Source: an uncultured Burkholderiales bacterium (lineage in GTDB: Bacteria > Pseudomonadota > Gammaproteobacteria > Burkholderiales > Burkholderiaceae_C). Taken from it: a stretch of DNA of 64,000 nucleotides. Positions 8,737-19,966 of the stretch are shown here, piece after piece. The stretch lies in contig CAIJIT010000049.1 in assembly GCA_903820745.1 (NCBI GenBank), positions 1 through 64,000 on the forward strand. The letters are read 5' to 3'. The notes under the pieces are model-generated. The model was not told the DNA's origin, ran no database searches, and was given only the letters and a program-made list of their open reading frames with translations. The position numbers and the translations under genes are program-made. Numbering within the stretch: position 1 is the first letter of the stretch; each line of letters opens with the position of its first letter.

Positions 8737-9877
8737 CACGCCGGCTCTTGGCGATCGACATCAGCATGCCCAGCCCGAAGCCGAGCGTCACCATCGCCGT
8801 ACCGCCATAGCTGACGAAGGGCAAGGGCACGCCGACGACCGGCAGGATGCCGCTGACCATGCCCATATTGACAAACACATAGGTGAAGAAGCTCATCGTG
8901 ATGGCCCCAGCCATCACGCGTGAGAACAACGAGGGTGCATCCGAGGCGATCTTCAACCCGCGCAGGATCAGCGTGCCAAAACCGGCCAGCAGCGCCGAAG
9001 CCCCGAGCAGCCCGAATTCCTCGCCAAAAGCGGCGAAGATGAAGTCGGTCGTGCGTTCAGGGATGAACTCCAGATGGGTCTGCGAGCCCTTCATGAAGCC
9101 CTTGCCGGTGATGCCGCCTGAGCCGATGGCGATCTCGCCCTGGATGATGTGGAAGCCCTTGCCGAGCGGATCCTTGGTCGGGTCGAGCAGGGTGCAGATG
9201 CGGGTTTTCTGATACTCGCGCAGCAGCGGCCATTGGACTTCTGGCTGGCAGATGGCGTCCTCGCTCAACACCAAGGTCGTGACGGAGATGGCGCAGGCCA
9301 GAAAGCATGGAATGATCAGACGCCAGGAAAGCCCGGCAAAGAAAATCACATAAAACCCGGCAGCAGCGATCAGGATGGCGGTGCCCAGATCGGGTTGCCT
9401 GGCCACCAGCAGCACCGGCAGCGCCAGCAACAAGAAAGCAACGATGAAATCGGGCAGGCGCAGCAGGCCCTCGCGCTTCTGGAACCACCAGGCCAGCATC
9501 AGCGGCGTGGCAATTTTCAGCAGCTCCGAGGGCTGGATCACCACGCCCAGGTTGAGCCAGCGGGTCGCGCCCTTCTTGGTCAACCCGAACATCGCGGTGG
9601 CAACCAGCAGGGCCAGCCCGATCGAATACAGCGGTATTGCCAAGCTCATCAAGCGCTGCACCGGTATCTGCGCGACGAAAAAAATGATCAGCACCGACAG
9701 CACCATATTGCGCGCATGGTCGACGAAGCGCGTGCCATGGTCGAAGCCGGCCGAATACATGCACAGCAGTCCCAGCAGCATCAACCAGGCAATAGCCAGC
9801 AGCAAGGGCAGATCAAAACCGCTGAACAGCGGCCTCAGCCGCTGCCACCAACCGGGCTGGTCGAAGACGCTTTTCAT
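8726..9877 (-). CDS. rodA: RodA, SEDS peptidoglycan glycosyltransferase
   Basis: A 383-residue multi-spanning membrane protein of the SEDS family (about ten segments) that polymerises glycan strands for side-wall growth together with PBP2. Recognisable stretches are ATRWLNLGVVIQPSELLKIATPL, the RQPDLGTAILIAAAG segment with the essential Asp, and the C-terminal PFVSYGGTAMVTLGFGLG. Its start overlaps the mrdA stop as ATGA, so the two are translationally coupled. It is the last gene of the mreBCD-mrdA-rodA cluster. Confidence 0.96.
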   Translation of the reverse strand: MKSVFDQPGWWQRLRPLFSGFDLPLLLAIAWLMLLGLLCMYSAGFDHGTRFVDHARNMVLSVLIIFFVAQIPVQRLMSLAIPLYSIGLALLVATAMFGLTKKGATRWLNLGVVIQPSELLKIATPLMLAWWFQKREGLLRLPDFIVAFLLLALPVLLVARQPDLGTAILIAAAGFYVIFFAGLSWRLIIPCFLACAISVTTLVLSEDAICQPEVQWPLLREYQKTRICTLLDPTKDPLGKGFHIIQGEIAIGSGGITGKGFMKGSQTHLEFIPERTTDFIFAAFGEEFGLLGASALLAGFGTLILRGLKIASDAPSLFSRVMAGAITMSFFTYVFVNMGMVSGILPVVGVPLPFVSYGGTAMVTLGFGLGMLMSIAKSRRVNL

Positions 9878-11859
9878 CGCGAAGCTCCCGATGCAGCAGC
9901 GATCGCCGCGGGTGTTCCAGGCAGCAAGACCAGCGCTGCGCTGCGCGGTTTGCCCACCGGTGCCGTGCTGCGCCCGAGTTGGGTCAACGCGATGTCTTCC
10001 TCGCTCGGATATTGGCCCAGCAACAGGTAGTCGAACACCCGGCGCGCAATCGGCGCTGCGGAGGTCGAACCGAATCCGGCATTTTCAACGATCACCGCCA
10101 AGGCAATCGTCGGCGCCTCTACAGGCGCGAAAGCGACATAGAGCGAGTGATCACGCTTGTGTTCTTCGACCTTGCTGGCATTGTATTTTTCACCCGCGCG
10201 CAGACTGACTGCCTGCGCGGTGCCGGTCTTGCCACCACTCTTGTAATTGGCCCCGATGAAAGCCTGGCGCGAAGTCCCTTCCTGGGTCACGCCGTAAAGG
10301 GCTTCGGTGATGACACTGACCTGCTGCGCCTGCAGCGACAACGGCTCTTGCGCCAGGTTGACAGTCTTCAAATGCTCATGTTTGACCACATCCTCGACCT
10401 CGCGTACCAGCCGCGGCTGGTAGCGCTGGCCGCCTGAAATCAAGGTAGACAAGGCACTGGCCATCTGCAACATGGTGAAGTTGTTGTAACCCTGACCAAT
10501 GCCCAGGGAAATCGTCTCGCCCGCATACCATTTTTGCTGCTCGGGCTTCTTGAAGCGGCGGCGCTTCCACTCGGTCGATGGCAGGTCGCCAGTCACCTCG
10601 CCTTCGACATCGATACCCGTGCGGCGGCCAAAACCGAAGGGGCCGAGCTGCTGATGAATCAAATCCACTCCCATCTCGTTGGCGAGTGAATAGAAATAGA
10701 CATTGCTCGACTCAACAATCGCACGGCGCATGTCCATGATGCCGCCGCGCTCATTCTCGGGGCTGCCAAAGCGGTGGCCGCCGAACATGAAAAAACCGGG
10801 ATCATTGATCAAGGTCGCGGGCGAGCGCTTGCCGCTGTTCAAAGCCGCCATCGCCATGAACGGCTTGAAGGTCGAGCCCGGCGGATAAGTACCGCGCAGC
10901 GCCCGGTTCAGCAGTGGCTTGTCGATCGACTCATTCAAGTCGCGCCATGATTCGACATCGATGCCGTCGACAAACAGGTTCGGATCGAAAGTCGGTTTCG
11001 ACACGAAGGCCAGCACCTCGCCATTGCGGGGATCGATCGCCACCAGGGCGCCACGCCGGTCCTTGAACATTTCCTCGACCAAAGCCTGCAAGCGGATATC
11101 AATCGACAAGACCAGCGTGTTGCCCGGCGTCGGCGGCCGGTTCGCCAGACGTCGCACGGCGCGCCCGGAAGCACTGGTCTCAACCTGCTCGAAGCCGGTG
11201 ATGCCATGCAGCTGGCGTTCATAGCTCTGCTCCAGCCCCAGCTTGCCGATGTATTCAGTGCCGCGGTAGTTGGCAATGTCCTCGTCTTCCCAGTCCTGCA
11301 TGGCCTTCTTCTCGGCCTGATTGATGCGACCGATATAACCCAGCAGGTGGCTGCCGACTTCACCCAAGGGGTAGTTGCGGAACAGCCTTGCCTTGATGTC
11401 GACGCCAGGGAAGCGATAGCGCTGGGCTGTGAAGCGCGCCACTTCGGCGTCGCTCAGCTTGGTGCGGATCGGAAACGACTCGAAGCTGCGGCTTTCTTCC
11501 ATCAGGCGTTTCAAGCGGCGCCGATCGCGCGGCGCGATGTCTACGACCAGGGCCAGCGCGTCGATGCTCGCCTCCAGTTCGGGCACCTTGGAAGGTGTGA
11601 CCTCGAGCGTGTAGGCCGAGTAATTGCTGGCCAGAACGACGCCGTTGCGATCCTTGATCAGGCCGCGGTTGGGCACGATCGGTACGACGCTGACGCGGTT
11701 CGACTCACCGCGTTCGAACAGGTTGTCATGCTGCCAGATCTGCAGGTAGATCAGGCGCAACAGCAACAGGGTCAAGCAAAACAGCACGAAGGCCGCAGCG
11801 GCCAGCAGGCGCAGCCGGAAGTTCGCGAGCTCCTGCTTGATATTTTTCAGGACCGTCAT
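9874..11859 (-). CDS. mrdA: Penicillin-binding protein 2 (elongation transpeptidase)
   Basis: A 661-residue class B penicillin-binding protein. One N-terminal membrane anchor (about 18-38) is followed by the dimerisation domain and the transpeptidase domain with the active-site motifs STFK (in YPPGSTFKPFM), SSN (in VESSNVYFYSLA) and KTGTAQ. PBP2 cross-links peptidoglycan with RodA during rod elongation. It has the usual family length with a modest extra C-terminal tail rich in Ala and Pro. It sits nine bases after mreD in the same transcript. Confidence 0.97.
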   Translation of the reverse strand: MTVLKNIKQELANFRLRLLAAAAFVLFCLTLLLLRLIYLQIWQHDNLFERGESNRVSVVPIVPNRGLIKDRNGVVLASNYSAYTLEVTPSKVPELEASIDALALVVDIAPRDRRRLKRLMEESRSFESFPIRTKLSDAEVARFTAQRYRFPGVDIKARLFRNYPLGEVGSHLLGYIGRINQAEKKAMQDWEDEDIANYRGTEYIGKLGLEQSYERQLHGITGFEQVETSASGRAVRRLANRPPTPGNTLVLSIDIRLQALVEEMFKDRRGALVAIDPRNGEVLAFVSKPTFDPNLFVDGIDVESWRDLNESIDKPLLNRALRGTYPPGSTFKPFMAMAALNSGKRSPATLINDPGFFMFGGHRFGSPENERGGIMDMRRAIVESSNVYFYSLANEMGVDLIHQQLGPFGFGRRTGIDVEGEVTGDLPSTEWKRRRFKKPEQQKWYAGETISLGIGQGYNNFTMLQMASALSTLISGGQRYQPRLVREVEDVVKHEHLKTVNLAQEPLSLQAQQVSVITEALYGVTQEGTSRQAFIGANYKSGGKTGTAQAVSLRAGEKYNASKVEEHKRDHSLYVAFAPVEAPTIALAVIVENAGFGSTSAAPIARRVFDYLLLGQYPSEEDIALTQLGRSTAPVGKPRSAALVLLPGTPAAIAAASGASR

Positions 11860-11868
11860 CGGCGTTGC

Positions 11869-12393
11869 TTACAACGGCCGGTACGCGTCGCGTTCCGGCG
11901 TGCGGCGCTGCGGCGCCAGCAAAAGCATCGTCGCGACCGGCCACAGCGATGCTTCGAAAAGCGGCGCCAGCAACATCGTCCAGCCCGGCCACATACCGCC
12001 AACGGCCAGCCTCGCCAGCAATGACAAGAGATGGGCCATGACGAACAAGGGCAGCACATGCATGGCCTGGCCGCCGAGGCTGAAGCCAGGCAAACGCCGA
12101 TGCAGAAAGGCGATCGCACCATAGCTGAGCAGGCTGTAAGCCAGCGCATGCTGCCCCAGCACCGCACCATGATGAACATCGACGGCCAGGCCCATGGCGA
12201 AGGCCCAGACTATGCCCACCCGGCGCGGCTGGTACACGCCCCAGAACACCAGCACGATCGAAAGGAAGTCCGGCATGCTGACATGGCGACCCAACGGCAC
12301 CATGTCAGCGACCAACGCCAACAGCAGACTCAGGCCGATGAACAAAGGGTTGGCAGGCAACAACAATTGCCCGGCGCCGCGCGGCATGATCAC
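11869..12393 (-). CDS. mreD: Rod-shape protein MreD
   Basis: A 174-residue integral membrane protein with five or six hydrophobic segments, the membrane member of the MreBCD elongation machinery. The N-terminus MIMPRGAGQLLLPANPLFIGL is typical for betaproteobacteria, and GIVWAFAMGLAVDVHHGAVLGQHAL is the conserved core. The start given is a GTG that overlaps the mreC stop (GTGA); an ATG two codons later is an alternative. Confidence 0.92.
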   Translation of the reverse strand: MIMPRGAGQLLLPANPLFIGLSLLLALVADMVPLGRHVSMPDFLSIVLVFWGVYQPRRVGIVWAFAMGLAVDVHHGAVLGQHALAYSLLSYGAIAFLHRRLPGFSLGGQAMHVLPLFVMAHLLSLLARLAVGGMWPGWTMLLAPLFEASLWPVATMLLLAPQRRTPERDAYRPL

Positions 12394-13334
12394 TTGCGAA
12401 CTCCTTTGGCGCCGCCCGATTCGGACTTGCGCAAGCCCGGCGCAGCGGGCTGTGCCGCAGCGGCGGCGGCCTGCTGGCTTTCAAACAGCGCCTGCGGTTG
12501 CAGCACCAGCACATGGCGCGCACTGTCAGCCTGGGCCACCGGCTGCAGCCGGACTCGGGCAAAACTGGTATCGCCACGGCGCTCAACCAGCGTGACCCGC
12601 GCCACCGGCAATCCCGCCGGGTAAACACCGTCGAGCCCCGAAGTCGCGAGCAGGTCGCCGACCTTGATGTCGGCATTGGCGGCCAGAAAGCGCAATTCCA
12701 TGCCGCTGCCATCAACGCTGCCAAAAGCCGCATTGCGCTGCTGTGTGCGGCTGTTGAGCACAGGAATCGCTGCGTCCTTGTCATTCAGCAGCGTGACCTC
12801 GGCGCTCAGGTCGTAGACCCTGGTGACTTGGCCCAGCACCCCGGCATCATTGATGACCGGCGAGCCCGGCTCCACGCCATGATGCCGGCCGCGGTCGATC
12901 ACGACACGCCGCGAATAAGGATCAGAGGCTTCGTAAAGCACTTCGGCGGCCCATGAATTCACCTGCAACGCAGGGCGCAGATCCAGCAGCGCACGCAAGC
13001 GGTCGTTTTCAGCCTGCAACTGAGTCGCTCGGCTCATCCGTTCAGCCTGCAGCACCAACTGCTCACGGGCTTTGCTTTCAGCTTCAATCGCCCGCTCGGT
13101 ACCGCGCAGATGGTCGCCGATGGCCTCCCAGCCATCGACCGGACTCAGCAGCAGGCGCTGCACCGGATGCAACAGCAGCGCCATCACTGCGCGCGCCGGC
13201 ACCAGCAGCTTGAACCGCGCATCCGCGACCATCAGAAAAATGGCCAGCGCTGCACAAAACACCAGCTTGGTCAGCGCCGAAAGGCCTTGACGGAATACAG
13301 GCTGTGATGATCGATCGATGGTGCCAAGCGGCAT
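12390..13334 (-). CDS. mreC: Rod-shape protein MreC
   Basis: A 314-residue bitopic protein: one membrane segment (about 20-40), a coiled-coil stretch (about 65-110, rich in Glu, Gln and Leu) and a periplasmic double beta-barrel domain. The motif VVIDRGRHHGVEPGSPVINDAGVLGQV is the family signature. MreC bridges MreB and PBP2/RodA. The C-terminus carries a short low-complexity Ala/Gln/Pro tail. It overlaps mreD by four bases. Confidence 0.95.
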   Translation of the reverse strand: MPLGTIDRSSQPVFRQGLSALTKLVFCAALAIFLMVADARFKLLVPARAVMALLLHPVQRLLLSPVDGWEAIGDHLRGTERAIEAESKAREQLVLQAERMSRATQLQAENDRLRALLDLRPALQVNSWAAEVLYEASDPYSRRVVIDRGRHHGVEPGSPVINDAGVLGQVTRVYDLSAEVTLLNDKDAAIPVLNSRTQQRNAAFGSVDGSGMELRFLAANADIKVGDLLATSGLDGVYPAGLPVARVTLVERRGDTSFARVRLQPVAQADSARHVLVLQPQALFESQQAAAAAAQPAAPGLRKSESGGAKGVRK

Positions 13335-13410
13335 GGTCTACGGATTCTGGTCGCTTCGAATCAATGGCTGTGCGCCGCGCATCGACCTGAGGCAAACGCG
13401 CAGGCGCCCA

Positions 13411-14739
<1,329 letters not shown>

Positions 14740-15048
14740 ATGGCCCTGACCCCACAAGACGTAAGCCGTATCGCCCATCTGGCGCGGCTGGAACTGCGCA
14801 GCGACGAGCAGACCGCGCTGCTGACCCAATTGAACGGGTTTTTTTCCATCGTTGAGCAGATGAGCAAGGTCGACACCCGCGGGGTCGAGCCGCTCTATAC
14901 GCCGCTGTCAGCGGTACAGGACGTGACGCTGCGCTTGCGTGAGGACCGGGTCACCGAGGCTGGAGACAGCCAGACCCGCGAGCTGAACCAGCGCAGCGCT
15001 CCGGCGGTCGAAGACGGCCTGTTCCTGGTTCCCAAGGTGATTGAATGA
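14740..15048 (+). CDS. gatC: Asp/Glu-tRNA amidotransferase subunit C
   Basis: A 102-residue GatC, the small scaffolding subunit that stabilises GatA and wraps around the GatAB complex. It starts [19 protein letters not shown] and has the conserved [11 protein letters not shown] and the GVEPLYTP motif. The open frame extends 66 bases upstream, but ATG 14740 gives the normal family start. Its stop overlaps the gatA ATG (ATGA). Confidence 0.94.
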   Translation: MALTPQDVSRIAHLARLELRSDEQTALLTQLNGFFSIVEQMSKVDTRGVEPLYTPLSAVQDVTLRLREDRVTEAGDSQTRELNQRSAPAVEDGLFLVPKVIE

Positions 15049-16532
15049 AGGCGCTGCATGATCTTGGCGTGGCCGAGTCGAGCCGCGCAATGGCTGCCGG
15101 ACAAGTCTCCAGCCTCGAGTTGACCCAGCATCTGCTGGCCAGGGTGGCAGAACATGACAGCCTGGGCTGCTTTTTGCACCTTGATGCCGAGCTTGTCTTG
15201 GCTGCCGCCACTGCGGCCGACTTGCGCCGCGCCGCCGGTTCAAGCGCTGCGCTGCTCGGCGTCCCGCTGGCGCACAAAGACATCTTCGTCACCAAAGACA
15301 TGCCGACCACAGCCGGCTCGAAGATGCTGAGCGGCTATCGCAGCCCGTTTGACGCCACCGTGGTTGAACGCCTGTCCGCGGCGGGTACCCTGTCGCTGGG
15401 CAAGCTCAACTGTGACGAATTTGCCATGGGTTCGTCGAATGAAAATTCTGCCTACCAAGCCGTTCAGAACCCTTGGGACCGCAGCCGTGTACCCGGCGGC
15501 TCTTCAGGCGGCTCGGCAGCGGCAGTCGCCGCCCGCTTGGTACCCGGCGCCACCGGCACCGATACCGGCGGCTCGATCCGCCAACCCGCCAGCTTCACCG
15601 GCATCACCGGGATCAAGCCGACCTACGGCGTTTGCTCGCGCTACGGCATGATCGCTTTCGCTTCCAGCCTTGACCAAGCCGGCCCGATGGCGCGCTCGGC
15701 CGAAGACTGCGCGATGCTCTTGTCTGCGATGAGCGGCTTCGATGCCCGCGATGCCACCAGCGTGCAGCAGCCACCGCAGGACTTCCACGCCCAGATGTTG
15801 CAAGCGCGGGATGGAGCGACTGCGGCGCAGCCCTTGAAAGGCCTGCGCATCGGCCTGCCGCTCGAATTCTTCCCGGCAGCGCTGGCCGCTGATGTCGACG
15901 GCGCCGTGCGGGCGGGTCTGGCCGAGCTTGAAAAACTCGGCGCCACCCTGGTCGATGTCAGCCTGCCGCGCACCGAACTGGCGATCCCCGTGTACTACAT
16001 CATCGCGCCGGCAGAAGCCAGCTCGAACCTGAGCCGCTTTGACGGCGTCAGGTTCGGCCACCGTGCGGCCCAATACGACGATCTGCTCGACATGTACAAG
16101 AAAACCCGAGCCGAAGGTTTCGGCGCCGAGGTCAAGCGCCGCATCATGATCGGTGCTTATGTACTCAGCCATGGCTATTACGACGCCTATTACCTGCAAG
16201 CGCAGAAGTTGCGCCGCATGATCGCCGACGACTTTCAGCATTGCTTCAGCCAATGCGACCTGATCGCCGGGCCGGTCGCGCCGACGGTGGCGTGGAAGGC
16301 GGGCGAAGGCGCTGATGATCCGGTCAAGGCTTATCTGGCCGACATCTTCACCCTGCCCGGCTCACTTGCCGGCCTGCCCGGCATGAGCGTGCCGGTCGGG
16401 TTCGGCGCGAACGGCATGCCGGTCGGGTTGCAATTGCTCGGCAACTATTTCAACGAGGGCCGCCTGCTGCATGCCGCCCATGCCTTGCAACAGGCGACCG
16501 ACTGGCACCTGCGCAAGCCGGAGGGATTCTGA
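15045..16532 (+). CDS. gatA: Asp/Glu-tRNA amidotransferase subunit A
   Basis: A 495-residue amidase-signature enzyme that releases ammonia from glutamine for amidation of mischarged Glu-tRNA(Gln) or Asp-tRNA(Asn). The Ser-cisSer-Lys triad is visible as K78 (LAHKDIF), S153 in the PGGSSGGS loop and S177 in [13 protein letters not shown]. Length is normal. It is coupled to gatC by overlap and followed two bases later by gatB. Presence of the complex implies that the organism uses the indirect route for at least one of Gln-tRNA and Asn-tRNA. Confidence 0.97.
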   Translation: MKALHDLGVAESSRAMAAGQVSSLELTQHLLARVAEHDSLGCFLHLDAELVLAAATAADLRRAAGSSAALLGVPLAHKDIFVTKDMPTTAGSKMLSGYRSPFDATVVERLSAAGTLSLGKLNCDEFAMGSSNENSAYQAVQNPWDRSRVPGGSSGGSAAAVAARLVPGATGTDTGGSIRQPASFTGITGIKPTYGVCSRYGMIAFASSLDQAGPMARSAEDCAMLLSAMSGFDARDATSVQQPPQDFHAQMLQARDGATAAQPLKGLRIGLPLEFFPAALAADVDGAVRAGLAELEKLGATLVDVSLPRTELAIPVYYIIAPAEASSNLSRFDGVRFGHRAAQYDDLLDMYKKTRAEGFGAEVKRRIMIGAYVLSHGYYDAYYLQAQKLRRMIADDFQHCFSQCDLIAGPVAPTVAWKAGEGADDPVKAYLADIFTLPGSLAGLPGMSVPVGFGANGMPVGLQLLGNYFNEGRLLHAAHALQQATDWHLRKPEGF

Positions 16533-16534
16533 CC

Positions 16535-18019
16535 ATGAAGCAGAGCAAATTGATCCGCGGCTACGAGGTGGTCATCGGCCTGGAAAACCATGTCCAGTTG
16601 TCGACCGCTTCGAAGATCTTCAGCGGCTCGTCGACCGCCTTCGGCGCGGCGCCGAATACGCAGGCGTCACCGGTAGATCTGGCTCTGCCCGGCACCTTGC
16701 CGGTGCTGAACCGCGGTGCGGTCGAACGCGCAATCAAGTTCGGCCTCGCCGTCGGCGCGAAGATCGCGCCTTTGTCGATCTTCGCACGCAAGAACTACTT
16801 CTATCCGGACCTGCCCAAGGGCTACCAGATCAGCCAGTACGAAATTCCAGTCGTACAAGGCGGAAAACTCGAATTCTTCGTCGCCTCGGGGTCGGGACCA
16901 TCGGTCAAGCATGTCGTGCAATTGACCCGCGCCCATCTGGAAGAAGACGCTGGCAAGAGCCTGCATGACGACTATCACGGACTGACCGGCATCGATCTGA
17001 ACCGGGCCGGCACGCCGCTGCTGGAGATCGTCTCCGAGCCCGACATGCGCAGTGGCGAAGAAGCTGCGGCCTACGCCAGGACGCTGCACGCGCTGGTGGT
17101 CTGGCTGGGAATCTGCGACGGCAATATGGCTGAAGGGTCGTTTCGCTGCGATGTCAACATCTCGGTGCGTCGTCCGGGCGAGCCTTATGGCACGAGGCGT
17201 GAAGTGAAGAACCTGAACAGCTTCCGCTACATCCTGCAGGCGGTCGACTATGAAGTGAACTGGCAGATCGACGAGCTCGAGGATGGCCGGGCGATCAACC
17301 AGGCGACCGTCTTGTTCAACCCCGATGCAAATGGCGGCAGCGGCGAAACCAGGGCCATGCGCAGCAAGGAAGACGCTGCCGATTACCGCTATTTCCCGGA
17401 CCCCGATCTGCCGCCGCTGGTGATTGCGCAGGACTGGGTCGAACGCGTGCGAACCGAGATGCCTGAATTGCCTGAACCGATGGCCAAGCGCTTCCAGAGT
17501 CAGTTCGGCCTGCCCGCTTATGACGCGGCGATGATGACGCAGAGCAAGGACTTCGGGCGCTTTTTCGAGACTGCAGCGATGGCCTGCGCACAGCCGAAAC
17601 TGGTGGCCAACTGGTTGATGGGCGATATATCGCGCCGCTTGAACAGCGAAGACCGCAGCTTGAGCGCCAGCCCGGTCGACGCTGCGACGCTGGCAGCCCT
17701 GATCGCCCGCATCAGCGACGGCACGATCTCGAACAACGGCGCGCGCCAGGTCTTTGACGCGCTTTGGATCGGCAGCGGCACGGATGTCGATCAGCTGATC
17801 GAGTCGATGGGGCTCAAGCAGATCAGCGACCAATCCGGACTTGAAGCCATTCTCGACGCCGTGCTGACGGCGAATCCGAAGTCAGTCGAAGAGTTCCGAG
17901 CCGGCAAGGAAAAAGCCTTCAATGCGCTGGTCGGTCAGGCGATGAAAGCGACCCAGGGCCGCGCGAATCCGGCCACGGTCAATGAACTATTGAAGCGCAA
18001 GCTGGCGAGCACTAACTGA
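16535..18019 (+). CDS. gatB: Asp/Glu-tRNA amidotransferase subunit B
   Basis: A 494-residue GatB, the kinase/transamidase subunit that binds the mischarged tRNA. It opens with [14 protein letters not shown], has [16 protein letters not shown] and [17 protein letters not shown], and ends in the YqeY-like helical tail domain (about 350-494) that contacts tRNA. Family length is usual. It closes the gatCAB operon and is convergent with the thioredoxin-like gene 13 bases later. Confidence 0.97.
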   Translation: MKQSKLIRGYEVVIGLENHVQLSTASKIFSGSSTAFGAAPNTQASPVDLALPGTLPVLNRGAVERAIKFGLAVGAKIAPLSIFARKNYFYPDLPKGYQISQYEIPVVQGGKLEFFVASGSGPSVKHVVQLTRAHLEEDAGKSLHDDYHGLTGIDLNRAGTPLLEIVSEPDMRSGEEAAAYARTLHALVVWLGICDGNMAEGSFRCDVNISVRRPGEPYGTRREVKNLNSFRYILQAVDYEVNWQIDELEDGRAINQATVLFNPDANGGSGETRAMRSKEDAADYRYFPDPDLPPLVIAQDWVERVRTEMPELPEPMAKRFQSQFGLPAYDAAMMTQSKDFGRFFETAAMACAQPKLVANWLMGDISRRLNSEDRSLSASPVDAATLAALIARISDGTISNNGARQVFDALWIGSGTDVDQLIESMGLKQISDQSGLEAILDAVLTANPKSVEEFRAGKEKAFNALVGQAMKATQGRANPATVNELLKRKLASTN

Positions 18020-18032
18020 CCGGGTACCTGGT

Positions 18033-18395
18033 TCAGCGCAGCCTCAGCCTGGCGGCGAATGCTTCGATTTCGGGATCGACTGCGGGCCAGACCCGCGCCG
18101 GGTCGACATCCTGCAAGGTCGCACGCAACAGACGCCGCAGCGTCTCGGCCTGAGGCGTCAGCGGGCCGGCAAAACGCACTTGCTCGGCATCGAGAATGAC
18201 GATGGTCGGAAAGGTCTCGACATCAAGATCGCCGACCAGTTCGGCTTCTTCCTCGATGTCGATCCATTGCCATTGCAGGCCAGGCAGAACCGATGAAAAT
18301 TCTGTTTCCAACTGTTGCAGCAAGGGCCGGTAGTCGTCACAAAGTCTGCACCAGGCCGCGCACAAGCAGGCCAGATGTAGGGAGGCTGAACTCAT
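18033..18395 (-). CDS. Thioredoxin-family protein with a CRLC active site
   Basis: A 120-residue thioredoxin-fold protein. AAWCRLCDDYRPLL carries a CxxC motif at the expected place after the first strand, and TFPTIVILDAEQ contains the cis-Pro region. The CRLC dipeptide differs from CGPC of true thioredoxin, so redox properties may differ. There is no signal peptide, so it should be cytoplasmic. It lies downstream of the CBS gene by 34 bases and may be cotranscribed with it. Partner proteins are unknown. Confidence 0.82.
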   Translation of the reverse strand: MSSASLHLACLCAAWCRLCDDYRPLLQQLETEFSSVLPGLQWQWIDIEEEAELVGDLDVETFPTIVILDAEQVRFAGPLTPQAETLRRLLRATLQDVDPARVWPAVDPEIEAFAARLRLR

Positions 18396-18429
18396 CAGAC
18401 GATCGTAGCACCGGCTTTTCTTGCATCGA

Positions 18430-18870
18430 TCAGCCCAGGGCGTCGTTCACCTGTTCGTTGAATTCAGCCAGGCCAACCGCTAGGTTGACCTCGCGCGGCA
18501 GCGCGTCGCGGACCGAAAAAACACCCAGAATGCGGCCGCGATCGGTCAGCACCGGCAGATGCCTGAAGCCGCGCTCGATCATGATCAACACCGCGTCGGC
18601 GACTTTCATTTCAGGCCCGATGCAGCGCGGATTACGGGTCATCACCTCGGCCGTCGAGGTCTTGACCGGGTCGAGCGCCTTGGCCAACACCCGCGTCATC
18701 AGATCGCGTTCGGTCAGAATGCCCACCAAGGCAGCGGTCGAGTCAATGATCAGCACGCTGCCACAGTTGGCGCTCGTCATCACGCAGGCGGCTTCATGCA
18801 CCGTCGCATCAGGTCCGAGGCTGACGATATGGCGTTTTGCCATCGACTGGGAAACCGTACGTTCAGCCAT
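18430..18870 (-). CDS. Tandem CBS-domain protein
   Basis: A 146-residue protein of two CBS repeats (about 12-65 and 77-132), each with the GILTERDLMTRV or GVFSVRDALPREV type of motif. Such stand-alone pairs bind adenine nucleotides or related ligands and regulate partner proteins. RBS AAGGAG precedes ATG 18870. It lies 40 bases downstream of the 2-oxoacid oxidoreductase operon and might sense energy state for it, but that is only an inference from position. Confidence 0.85.
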   Translation of the reverse strand: MAERTVSQSMAKRHIVSLGPDATVHEAACVMTSANCGSVLIIDSTAALVGILTERDLMTRVLAKALDPVKTSTAEVMTRNPRCIGPEMKVADAVLIMIERGFRHLPVLTDRGRILGVFSVRDALPREVNLAVGLAEFNEQVNDALG

Positions 18871-18910
18871 GGTGATACTCCTTACCCGCGCGATCGGCCG
18901 GCCGGCCGGA

Positions 18911-19966
18911 TCAGCGCAAACTCGCGTTGATCTTGTCCAACGCCGCAGCGCCGGGGCAGAGTTGCCTTTCTGACAAACTGTTCAATGGCGCCGCACAGGT
19001 GTTCAGCGAGGTATGCAGATCACCGGCGAGGGCGTCAAGGTAGAGCAGTCCGGTGACGACCTCGCCGCGCGCCGCATGCTGTTGCATATAGCTCATTGCG
19101 GCATAGCGATCGGTCGGGTCATAGTCGCTGTGCAGCTTGCGCAGGCGCAGCACGGTGCCGTCATGTTGATCGACCTCGACGACCTCGCCGGGGGCATAAG
19201 CGGTGGTAATTTCGCAGCCCGGTGTGATGAAGTCGATACGGCTGACGGCCTCGTTGTGCTGGCGCACATAGTCATAGCTTTTGGTGCTGCCGCCATGGTT
19301 GTTGAAGGTCACGCAGGGGCTGATGACGTCGATGAAGGCAGCCCCGCCATGCGCCAACGCGCCCTTGATCAAGGGCACCAATTGCGCCTTGTCGCCCGAG
19401 AAACTACGCGCAACATAGGTGGCACCGAGTTGCAGCGCGATACCGACCAGATCGACCGGCGAATCGCTGTTGATGACGCCCTTCTTGCTTTTCGAGCCGC
19501 GGTCGGCCGTGGCTGAGAACTGCCCCTTGGTCAGGCCGTAGACGCCGTTGTTTTCGACGATATAGGCCATGCGCACGCCGCGCCGCATGATGTTGGCAAA
19601 CTGTCCCAGACCGATCGAGGCCGAGTCGCCATCGCCCGACACACCCAGATAGAGCAAGGCGCGGTTGGCGAGGTTGGCACCAGTCATCACCGAAGGCATG
19701 CGGCCATGTACGGTGTTGAAGCCATGCGACGCGCCGAGGAAATAGTCCGGCGTCTTGGAACTGCAACCGATGCCCGAGAGCTTGGCAACACGGTGCGGCT
19801 CGATGTCAAGTTCCCAGCAAGCCTGGATGATGGCCGCTGAAATCGAGTCATGCCCGCAACCGGCACAAAGCGTCGAGATGCGGCCTTCATAGTCGCGCCT
19901 CGTGTAGCCAACCTTGTTGGTATGCAGCGAAGGGTGGTGCAGCCGGGGCTTGGTGATGTAGGTCAT
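18911..19966 (-). CDS. korB: 2-oxoacid:ferredoxin oxidoreductase, beta subunit (KorB-like)
   Basis: A 351-residue thiamine-diphosphate subunit. TLCAGCGHDSIS and the GIGCSSKTPDYF stretch carry the cysteines expected to bind a [4Fe-4S] cluster, and GVSGDGDSASIGLGQF plus VENNGVYGLTKGQ form the TPP motif (GDG-X-N). With the alpha subunit it should oxidatively decarboxylate a 2-oxoacid, probably 2-oxoglutarate, to the acyl-CoA while reducing ferredoxin or NAD(P). It overlaps the alpha gene by four bases (ATGA). The substrate is inferred from family resemblance to KorB and could also be pyruvate. Confidence 0.9.
   Translation of the reverse strand: MTYITKPRLHHPSLHTNKVGYTRRDYEGRISTLCAGCGHDSISAAIIQACWELDIEPHRVAKLSGIGCSSKTPDYFLGASHGFNTVHGRMPSVMTGANLANRALLYLGVSGDGDSASIGLGQFANIMRRGVRMAYIVENNGVYGLTKGQFSATADRGSKSKKGVINSDSPVDLVGIALQLGATYVARSFSGDKAQLVPLIKGALAHGGAAFIDVISPCVTFNNHGGSTKSYDYVRQHNEAVSRIDFITPGCEITTAYAPGEVVEVDQHDGTVLRLRKLHSDYDPTDRYAAMSYMQQHAARGEVVTGLLYLDALAGDLHTSLNTCAAPLNSLSERQLCPGAAALDKINASLR

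Noticed and set aside
18016..18036. Terminator between gatB and the thioredoxin-like gene
   Set aside because: There is a partly palindromic CTGACCGGGTACCTGGTTCAG, but pairing is interrupted, no T-run follows and it overlaps both gene ends.
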